Notes under the pieces: model-generated
What the model saw: the letters and a program-made list of their open reading frames with translations, nothing else
Database searches by the model: none
What the model was told of the DNA's origin: nothing
Program-made: the position numbers and the translations under genes
Assembly (NCBI RefSeq): GCF_000281045.1
Contig: NW_008246099.1
Coordinates: 524,202-588,201, forward strand
DNA: 64,000 nucleotides
Source: Saprolegnia diclina VS20
Lineage: Eukaryota > Oomycota > Saprolegniomycetes > Saprolegniales > Saprolegniaceae
Reading direction: 5' to 3'
Shown here: piece by piece, positions 57,256 to 64,000 of the stretch
Numbering within the stretch: position 1 is the stretch's first letter
Layout of the letters: every line of letters begins with the position of its first letter

Positions 57256-57897
57256 TTAGGGCCGGAGGAGCTGGTCCCGCGTGATGTGCAGATCGAGGTG
57301 GTCGTCGTGCACGCACATGTGGTGGAGCGACCCAAAGGCCAGCTCGACCTGCGACGCGATCTCGAGGACGTCCGGAACGTCGATGAACTTGAGCGTCTTG
57401 GCGAGGATGTTTGGGCAGTGGGTCACGACGGCGTGGCAAGCGTCGCGCTCCGCGAGCGAGTCGCCGACCGACACGAGGTTGCCGCCGCCCGAGACGAAGC
57501 ACTTGCTCGCGATGACGCCGAGCACCTCCAGCTTCCAATGGCGCGCGTCGCCGCCCGAGCCGTACGTACCTTCAAACCACGCGCGCGCCGAGACGATGTG
57601 GATGTCGGGCGACCGCTGGAGCAGCGACCCGACCGACGGCATGTAGAGCGCGCACGCCGTCTCGACCCAGCCGCCCTCGGCCGCGGTCACGACGAAGACG
57701 GGCCCAAGCGCATTGGCCGCGACGAGCAGGTCGCAGACCTTCTCGGCGAGCATCGCGAGGACGTCGCGCACGAACGGCGGCAGCTCGACGGCGTGGCCTT
57801 GGTACGTAGGCAGGAGCTCATGCGCATGGAGCCACGAGCTCGGGCAGAGCGTGTCGTCCCAGTCAAAGACGACGACCGTGTGGTCGGCCACCGTCAT
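57256..57897 (-). CDS. HAD-fold hydrolase/phosphatase
   Basis: A single exon of 213 residues. Motif I is FDWDDTL, with both catalytic Asp of DxDxT-type HAD enzymes. Motif II is likely the Thr in VVTAAEGGW. Motif IV is GDSLAERDA. A Lys for motif III is likely in KLEVLGVIASK. The core matches small-molecule or protein phosphatases of the HAD superfamily; the substrate is unknown. It has no signal peptide. The stop is 38 bases from the CENP-C stop, in convergent layout. The ATG at 57897 puts motif I at residue 11, as is usual. Confidence 0.75.
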   Translation of the reverse strand: MTVADHTVVVFDWDDTLCPSSWLHAHELLPTYQGHAVELPPFVRDVLAMLAEKVCDLLVAANALGPVFVVTAAEGGWVETACALYMPSVGSLLQRSPDIHIVSARAWFEGTYGSGGDARHWKLEVLGVIASKCFVSGGGNLVSVGDSLAERDACHAVVTHCPNILAKTLKFIDVPDVLEIASQVELAFGSLHHMCVHDDHLDLHITRDQLLRP

Positions 57898-58219
57898 GCG
57901 TCTCGAGGCGGCTTGCTCCGACTGCTGCTATCTTTCCGACTGACCCGCCATACGTGGTACCAACTTTGGCAAGGTCTGGCTACTGAAATTCCCCTAAGCA
58001 AGTACACGCGTGGCACGCTGAACGGCCAAACCCAAATCGCCACAGCATCCACCCTGCCTCCCACGAGCCTCTGCTCGTTGATGACGTCGTCGCTGGCTGC
58101 TGTCGCAGGCATCCCCAGCGCAGCAACGTGTCAAGGACACGCGCCCTTACCCATGCGCTTCGTCGCGTAACTTGAAATCAAAATCTCGTGTATGTAGTAG
58201 TGTATAAGGCGCAAGAACG
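57898..58219. other. intergenic, no gene seen
   Basis: It lies between the HAD gene start and the glucan synthase stop, both on the minus strand. It must hold the HAD gene promoter and the glucan synthase 3' UTR. I see no further feature. Confidence 0.4.
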
Positions 58220-61200
58220 CTAGTCGTCGCGCTTCTTCTTCTTGGTGCGCTTGGCCTTGAGCGTCTGGGTCGGGACCGCTTCGTTGGCAAAGAGCTTGGA
58301 GACTTCGAGGCCCGACGTGAACGCAGAGTTGAACATGACGCGCTGCTGGAAGGAAGAGATGAAGGGCATGAACATAGCGACAAACAGAATCGGGCCAAAC
58401 ACGATCCAGCCGACCGCGCGGTCGTAGAACTTGCCGAGCGCGTGGACGACGATGTGGCCGCTCTTGAGGCGCACGATCATCACTTGCACAAACCAGTAGG
58501 TCGCGACGACGACGATGAGGCAGATCTCGACAACCTCCGTGACCGAGAGGTACAGGAACGAGAAGAGGACGAGGACCAGCACCGTGAACGAAATGTTGAA
58601 CTTGATCTTGCGCAGCTTCTTCTGCTTCATCTGGCTCTTCTTCGTGAAGCGCGACGCGCAGTAGCCGCAGCACACGAGGAGGATCATGAGCACAAAGAGC
58701 GCACCGACGATTATGTACGGCTTGTAATACTCGAGGACGCCGTCGTTCTTGTTGGTCGACACGACCTTGTTCTGGCTCTTGTAGAAGATGCGGTACATCA
58801 TCTGGAGGTAGAGACCGATCGCGATGAGGAGGAAGCGCGTCTTGCGGATCATCTGCACAAAGCGCGCGCTCGCGGTCGAGTGCTCGAGGTACTCGAGCTC
58901 GGTCGTCCACCAGCCAAACCACGACTCGCTCGAGTCGTTCTTGGTCTGGAGCCAGTTTTGCCAGTCGTTGTAGTCCTCAATCACCTTGTCCCAGTCGAGG
59001 CCGCTCGGGTTGAAGAAGAACGGCGCCCACATCCACGTCGCCGCAATGAGCCAGAGCGAGTAACTCATGATGCCGTAGTTCTGGTTGGTCGGCAGCACGC
59101 AGCTCTGGTAAAAGTTGGCATAGCAGCGCGTGTTCCACTCGTACGGCAGCGGCTCAATGTTGTTGTAGAAGAGCTGGTCCGTGCGCCACGAGCAGTTGCA
59201 CCACGAGAACGTCCCGTACGCGTAGAACAAGATGAGGAGGAACATGAGCTCGACGCCGCGGTAAAAGTGGCTGAACGCGTAGAAGCGGAAGAGCTCGGCA
59301 AACTTCTCGTGCTTGATCGTAAAGCCACGACCCGTGGCGCGGTACTTGGCGCCGCCGTGGATGAGCGTCCGGTCAAAGTAGTGCATACGGTTGCCCATTT
59401 GGAACGTGAAGAAGAGCGGACCGAGCGTGAGCACGTTCCAGAGGAGGTAGCTGAAGCCGTGACGGAAACCGCGCTCGACACCGACGACCGCAATGACGGG
59501 CACGACGAGGAGGAAGCCAAACTGCAGCGCCCACGAAGTGTTGAGCGCCCCCGAGATACCGAGACCACCGGTGCGGAGGTAGAACGCGTCGAGGCCCGAG
59601 AACGCAAAGTAGATCTTGCCGTAGATGAAGAAGTAGACGCCAAAGACCGTCATCGTCTGCGTAAAGTACCACCCGAGGTTACCGTAGAACCACGACTGCA
59701 GGCGCCAAAAGTCAAGGCGGGAGCCCATGCGCATCGCGTCACGCGAGATGACGCACTCACCGGCACCGGACGAGAGCTTGGCCTCAAAGAGCGCGAGCTG
59801 CTGCATGCCGACATCACGACCCTTGCCCACTTGGATAAACTCCTCGTGCGAGACGCGGCCGCCGCGGAGCGTCGTGTTGAAGCCGGCGAAAATATCTTCC
59901 GAGAGGTTGACACCCTTGGAGGCCTTGGCCGTGCCGCCCGTCGTCATCGCAAACATCTTGTCGAAAATATCCGGGTGACCGTAATGCTGGCGGACGTGGA
60001 AGAGAGCAAGCATGCGCTGACCGAGCGAGACGAACGAAAGCTCCTGGATCTGCATGAACGACGCGAGGTTCGAGACGCCACCCGTAAAGACGTACTCGCG
60101 GAAGCCAATGATCGTGAGCGGCGTCTTGGCGTGCTCCTTGCGATCGACGGTCGCGAGGAGGTTGGGCATCTTGAGGCACTCTTCGAGGTACCCGTCTTGG
60201 TTCATATCGATACACTGGAGCATCTCGCCCCGCGTGAAAACAACAGCCTGGTTCTGGTTCTCGGGCTTGCCTTCGCCAATGATCGGGTCGCCAGGGAGCT
60301 CGATGCGGTACACTTCCGTGATCTTGTCGCCTTGCGCGCGGATCAGCACGGAAAAGTACTTAGGCGGGCCGTCCTTGACCTTCTTAGGCCCGTCGACGTA
60401 CGCGACGCGGAGCCCCGGGTGCTTCATCATGAGAAAATCAATGTCGGTGGCCTGCTGGCGCTGCTCGTCCTTCTGCCGACCGTAAATCTGGCACGCGCAG
60501 AGGTAGTTGAACTTGAGCGCGACCATGTGCTCGAGGCGGATGCAGCGGTTGCACTCGCAGCCGGCCAAGTGCATCGGCTCGTTCTCGCCGATCTCGAGCC
60601 AGTGGAGGAACCGGATCGCCTCTTCGTTGTACATCATACCGCGCACGGTGCGGGCGAGCGTCTGACCGCGGTACGAGGCCCAGAGCTGGACTTCCTCCGG
60701 AAACTTCTTGAGCGCTTCGTGCATGTCCTTGCAGTTGATGCGCTCGAGGAAGTTCTCCCACTCGAACGGGTTGATCGTCTGCAGGTAGTAGAGCAGCTTG
60801 ATGCAGTCGTCGTTCTGCGTCGTGAGGTCCTTGATCGAGTAGAGCACGATTTCGTTAAAGTACGGCGTCGAGATCGTGAGCGAGTGCATCTGACGCAGCG
60901 GCTTGGCCTCGGGCATCTCCATGAAGAGCGAGTTGGCGAAGAAGCGGAGGCGGCGCTGGCCTTCCTCCGACCGCGGCTCCGCGTCAAAGTTGTCAACCGT
61001 CAGCAGCTGATAGGCGCGCGAGATGATGTCCATGGCCGTCTGGTCGTTCACGATCTTCTGCAGCTGGACGCTCGCATAGTGCTGCGCGTCGCCAGGGAAG
61101 AAGAACGAGTTGGGCTTGAGCGGCGTGTCGTTGAGGATCTTGACGAGATTCTCTTGCTTGGAGAGCACCTTCTTGAGGCAGTTGATGACGGCCTCGACGT

Positions 61201-64000
61201 TGTCGATGACGTGGTAGAGCGACCGCTGAAACTTGATGCTCGCCTCGTTCGTCGACTTGGGCACCTCAAGGATCGACTTCATCAGGTCCGCGCACGCCGA
61301 CCGGCACTGGTACAAGTTGGAAAAGTTGAGCCCCGTCATCGCCTTCTTCGTCTGCACCGACTCTTCAATGAACGCAAAGCAGTCGTCGAGCTCCTTGTGC
61401 TCGTCGCCGAGGAGGAGGCGCACGACCTGCGACGAAAACTTGTACGAGCCCAGGATCGCTTCGATACGCAAATCGTCCTTGACGAGGCGCTCTGTCATCG
61501 ACGTCTCGACCTTCTGCAGCGCCTTACCCTTCTTCTTGTCCGCCTTGAGCTTCTCGTACACAGCGTAGCACTCGGTGATAATGTCCAGCGACTCGTCGAG
61601 CTTGCCGGCCGTGAGGAAGGCCGGCGGGTACAGACGGCGCTCGGCCACGTCCTTGGTGTCGATGAGGTAGCTGAGCACGTTGAGCTCGCGGTCGCTGAGC
61701 ACGTCGGCCTCGCGCATCGAGGTCAGGCACCGGTTCCACGCCATCGCAAACGGAATCGTGCGCTCAAACTCGGGCCCGGACACGCCCGTGATCGAGCCAA
61801 TGTTGGAGCTGCGCGCAGAGTCTACCGGCGACGCGCCCGGCGTCTTGACCTCGTTGTAGCCGTCGTTCTCAAGCAGCGACGAGAACCCCTTGGCCGTGAC
61901 AGTGAGCGGCTTGGAGCCTTCCGAGTACGAGACGCGCTCAAAGCGGCGCTCGGGCGCAGGCTCGTCGTTCTTAGCGCCCTTCTTCGGCTTCTTGGCCTTC
62001 TTCTTCTTGGCCGCGGCCTCAATCAAGTTCGAGACGATCTTCTTGTTGAACACTTTCGGGATCGACTTGAACGAGAGCCGGAGGATGCGGAAGGACCGGA
62101 GCTCGCCGATGCGGAGGTTGAAGCCGCGGATCGAGCCAAAGATGACCGAGAGAATCGCGTAGAAGATCTGCGCGTCGTAGAGGAACACCATGATGGCCGG
62201 CACCCAGAGGAAGAAGATGTACAGGATGTTGTGGTAGCTCTGCTGCACCATAAACTGCGACACTTGGAGGTAGTCGGCCGAGTTACTGAGCCAAATGAAG
62301 AGCGTCGTCTCGACAAGGTTCTTGACCATGTAGTTGTAGTCGAAGAGCAGCTTGATGAAGAAGAGGAAGATCCAAAAGCACGTGTAGCGGCAGTACGCGC
62401 CAAACGGAACGGGCAGCGACCGACCGACAAAGCCAACGCCGACGCCCGAGAAGAGTCGCCCGAGGATCTCGCACGCAAAGACGAGCGCGACGCAACCCGC
62501 GCCGCCCAAGAAGATGAGAGCGCCCTTGTCGGGGCGATTGAAGTTGATGAGTTCAACAAACAGTTTGGGCAGCGTCGTCGGTAACTGCTTGATCTCGAGC
62601 CGGCACATGGCGCAGTTGAGCTGCCCGGGCAGCTTGTTCTCGTTGATGATCTTGAGAGCCGCGGCCTTGTACTTGGGGATGCACTTTGTCTGGTCGAATT
62701 CGATCGCCTTGAGCTTGTTGGGAGCGCTTTCCGGCTCGGGGATGTAGTTGACCGTGCCCTTCTGCGCCCAGCACGTCTCGATGAGCTCGAGGTAGCACGT
62801 ACAGCGCCCCGACTGCTTCTGGACGCAGTTGGTGAACGGAATGTCCTGCAGCAGCTGACGAAAGTCCACGGGCAAGTTGACGAGCGACGTGCCGGCGATG
62901 TAGCCGTTGACGCCGAGGCACGTCGCGAGCTTGGCGCCGTTGCACGTCTTGTTGGTGAACGTACCGGCCACAAGGTCCGATTCGGCGTCCGAGGTGCCCC
63001 GTTCAGCATTCTTTTGGTCCGAGTAAAACTTGCCAAAGACGTTGATGGTCGACGGCACCTGGTCGCCGTACATGATGGGCGAGTCGGGGCAGACAAGCAC
63101 CATGTTGACGGCAAAGCCCACAGTCGCGAGGAAGAGCGCAAAGTTGAAGAGGAAGATGCGCCGGAACGACATGAGCGCGCGGCCCCACGTGCGGTTCTCG
63201 TTGAACGTCTTCTTGACAACCTTGGGGTTGCCCTTCTTGTCGGCGCTCGCAAAGGCTTCGCCAATGTTGTATGCGTTGTACTTGAGGCACTTCTTGGTCC
63301 AGAAGAACTCGTTAAAGTCGTCGTAGTTGCGAATGTGACGGTGCGCTGCGCGCGCGCCCTTGGACGTCTTCTTGTCGTTGTCCTTCTTGAGCTCCGCGTA
63401 CATGGGCCGGATGACCTTGTCGAGGTAGTCACCGGGCTCCTTGGCGCCGCCGCCGCCGCTCGCGGACGGGGCAAGCGTGTGGAAGAGGAAGCAGAGCAGC
63501 TCGGGCGTCTGACGAAAGTTGCCAGCTTCGCCCCAAATGAGGAAGAAGAGCACAATGTCCGTGAGCGGCTCGCGCGTGAACGCGGGCTTCTTCCCGACGT
63601 ACTTGGTCCACTTCTTGTAGTTATCAAAGAGCTTGGCGTGGAACTTAGTGATCGCCTTGTCCATGAGCTGCATGTCGCGTGCCGGGTCGCGCGGGTACTG
63701 CGTCGGCGGCTGCTCGCCTCGCGCCTTCGGGTCCGGCACGTCTTGGTACTCTTTCCAGTTGGTCAAGAGGAGCGTCAAATGCTCGCGCTGGTTGATGACG
63801 TTGCCTTCCTGGAAGCCAAACGCGTTCTTGAGCGACTCGAAGACGTCGCCACCCGGTCCGCTACGTAGCATGTTCATACATGCATATCCTGGTCGCATCG
63901 GTCGTACCTCGCAAACTTTTGCATGACGGACGAGTACATCTGCGGCAGGTTGTCCATGTCGAGGATGTTGAACTTGGTCGGCGCGCGCTTGTTGTTGGCC
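58220..64000 (-). CDS. 1,3-beta-glucan (callose-type) synthase, 5' end outside window
   Basis: It makes cell-wall beta-1,3-glucan from UDP-glucose at the plasma membrane. At least 1911 residues are visible in a large 3' exon (58220-63860) and part of an upstream exon (63908-64000), separated by a 47-base intron. The visible N-terminal part matches the FKS1 domain 1 region (LTDIVLFFLIWGEAGNFRQ, then PELLCFLFH). The first membrane block follows around 62000-63200. The large cytosolic catalytic region carries RGMMYNEEAIRFLHWLE and TVFGVYFFIYGKIYFAFSG. About nine further C-terminal spans follow. The tail is short and basic (KAKRTKKKKRDD). No disruption is seen. The gene continues beyond the right edge. 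Confidence 0.93.
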   Translation of the reverse strand, partial: GQQQARADQVQHPRHGQPAADVLVRHAKVCEVRPMRPGYACMNMLRSGPGGDVFESLKNAFGFQEGNVINQREHLTLLLTNWKEYQDVPDPKARGEQPPTQYPRDPARDMQLMDKAITKFHAKLFDNYKKWTKYVGKKPAFTREPLTDIVLFFLIWGEAGNFRQTPELLCFLFHTLAPSASGGGGAKEPGDYLDKVIRPMYAELKKDNDKKTSKGARAAHRHIRNYDDFNEFFWTKKCLKYNAYNIGEAFASADKKGNPKVVKKTFNENRTWGRALMSFRRIFLFNFALFLATVGFAVNMVLVCPDSPIMYGDQVPSTINVFGKFYSDQKNAERGTSDAESDLVAGTFTNKTCNGAKLATCLGVNGYIAGTSLVNLPVDFRQLLQDIPFTNCVQKQSGRCTCYLELIETCWAQKGTVNYIPEPESAPNKLKAIEFDQTKCIPKYKAAALKIINENKLPGQLNCAMCRLEIKQLPTTLPKLFVELINFNRPDKGALIFLGGAGCVALVFACEILGRLFSGVGVGFVGRSLPVPFGAYCRYTCFWIFLFFIKLLFDYNYMVKNLVETTLFIWLSNSADYLQVSQFMVQQSYHNILYIFFLWVPAIMVFLYDAQIFYAILSVIFGSIRGFNLRIGELRSFRILRLSFKSIPKVFNKKIVSNLIEAAAKKKKAKKPKKGAKNDEPAPERRFERVSYSEGSKPLTVTAKGFSSLLENDGYNEVKTPGASPVDSARSSNIGSITGVSGPEFERTIPFAMAWNRCLTSMREADVLSDRELNVLSYLIDTKDVAERRLYPPAFLTAGKLDESLDIITECYAVYEKLKADKKKGKALQKVETSMTERLVKDDLRIEAILGSYKFSSQVVRLLLGDEHKELDDCFAFIEESVQTKKAMTGLNFSNLYQCRSACADLMKSILEVPKSTNEASIKFQRSLYHVIDNVEAVINCLKKVLSKQENLVKILNDTPLKPNSFFFPGDAQHYASVQLQKIVNDQTAMDIISRAYQLLTVDNFDAEPRSEEGQRRLRFFANSLFMEMPEAKPLRQMHSLTISTPYFNEIVLYSIKDLTTQNDDCIKLLYYLQTINPFEWENFLERINCKDMHEALKKFPEEVQLWASYRGQTLARTVRGMMYNEEAIRFLHWLEIGENEPMHLAGCECNRCIRLEHMVALKFNYLCACQIYGRQKDEQRQQATDIDFLMMKHPGLRVAYVDGPKKVKDGPPKYFSVLIRAQGDKITEVYRIELPGDPIIGEGKPENQNQAVVFTRGEMLQCIDMNQDGYLEECLKMPNLLATVDRKEHAKTPLTIIGFREYVFTGGVSNLASFMQIQELSFVSLGQRMLALFHVRQHYGHPDIFDKMFAMTTGGTAKASKGVNLSEDIFAGFNTTLRGGRVSHEEFIQVGKGRDVGMQQLALFEAKLSSGAGECVISRDAMRMGSRLDFWRLQSWFYGNLGWYFTQTMTVFGVYFFIYGKIYFAFSGLDAFYLRTGGLGISGALNTSWALQFGFLLVVPVIAVVGVERGFRHGFSYLLWNVLTLGPLFFTFQMGNRMHYFDRTLIHGGAKYRATGRGFTIKHEKFAELFRFYAFSHFYRGVELMFLLILFYAYGTFSWCNCSWRTDQLFYNNIEPLPYEWNTRCYANFYQSCVLPTNQNYGIMSYSLWLIAATWMWAPFFFNPSGLDWDKVIEDYNDWQNWLQTKNDSSESWFGWWTTELEYLEHSTASARFVQMIRKTRFLLIAIGLYLQMMYRIFYKSQNKVVSTNKNDGVLEYYKPYIIVGALFVLMILLVCCGYCASRFTKKSQMKQKKLRKIKFNISFTVLVLVLFSFLYLSVTEVVEICLIVVVATYWFVQVMIVRLKSGHIVVHALGKFYDRAVGWIVFGPILFVAMFMPFISSFQQRVMFNSAFTSGLEVSKLFANEAVPTQTLKAKRTKKKKRDD

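Noticed and set aside
58442-62584. A 1380-codon open frame antisense to the glucan synthase
   Set aside because: It is the complement of a strongly biased GC-ending coding exon, which removes stop codons from the antisense frame. Its product is Arg/Glu/Leu/Val low-complexity and matches nothing. The sense strand carries clear enzyme motifs.
1-64000. Transposons, retroelements, virus-like elements or CRISPR arrays
   Set aside because: I found no integrase, transposase, reverse transcriptase, capsid-like or Cas coding sequence, and no long terminal or regularly spaced repeats.

Overview
The window looks like nuclear DNA of an oomycete, most likely a saprolegnialean water mould. It is GC-rich and gene-dense, and genes sit on both strands. 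Nearly all introns are 39-63 bases long with GTACG- or GTGCG-type donors and mostly TAG acceptors. The gene set is that of a flagellate, beta-glucan-walled eukaryote: a very large 1,3-beta-glucan synthase, a katanin-interacting (basal-body) protein, a long GRIP golgin, a P4-ATPase and cytochrome P450s. No prokaryotic, plasmid, CRISPR or viral signal was seen. Family calls come from motifs read by eye, because no database search was possible.

Layout. 1-5.8 kb: a tandem cytochrome P450 array with one intact gene, one decayed copy containing a 245-base assembly gap, and one 3' remnant. 5.9-10.1 kb (minus): a multidomain protein with a myristoylation-type N-terminus, a PA-like domain, six ankyrin repeats, a SAPS-like helical region and a PH-like tail. 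10.7-17.2 kb: a 2106-residue GRIP golgin. 18.1-22.7 kb: a P4-ATPase carrying an extra N-terminal membrane domain. 23.1-27.0 kb (minus): an OSCA/TMEM63-family channel with a Cys-rich, SUEL-lectin-like ectodomain.

28.8-36.1 kb holds four genes of ribosome and translation biology: BOP1, the RNase P/MRP subunit POP4, MRTO4 and eIF3h. The two promoters that face each other between MRTO4 and eIF3h share an exact 16-base motif. 36.2-39.0 kb (minus): a CARMIL-like actin regulator. 39.4-44.7 kb: a 1628-residue protein kinase with flanks I cannot assign, whose reading frame needs a 22-base intron. 46.6-51.6 kb: KATNIP. 51.7-53.7 kb (minus): ABCE1. 54.7-57.2 kb: CENP-C, whose seven introns are all phase 1. 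57.3-57.9 kb (minus): a HAD-fold phosphatase. 58.2 kb to the window end (minus): the glucan synthase, whose 5' end lies outside the window.

No operon-like pathway is present. The common themes are translation and ribosome assembly (BOP1, POP4, MRTO4, eIF3h, ABCE1), membrane and vesicle traffic (golgin, flippase, glucan synthase) and cytoskeleton or chromosome function (CARMIL, KATNIP, CENP-C). I rebuilt exon structures by hand. They close in frame, with exon sums divisible by three, for the intact P450, the ankyrin protein, the golgin, the P4-ATPase, the OSCA-like gene, BOP1, POP4, the kinase, ABCE1 and CENP-C. KATNIP was checked only in part and CARMIL has one unresolved junction.
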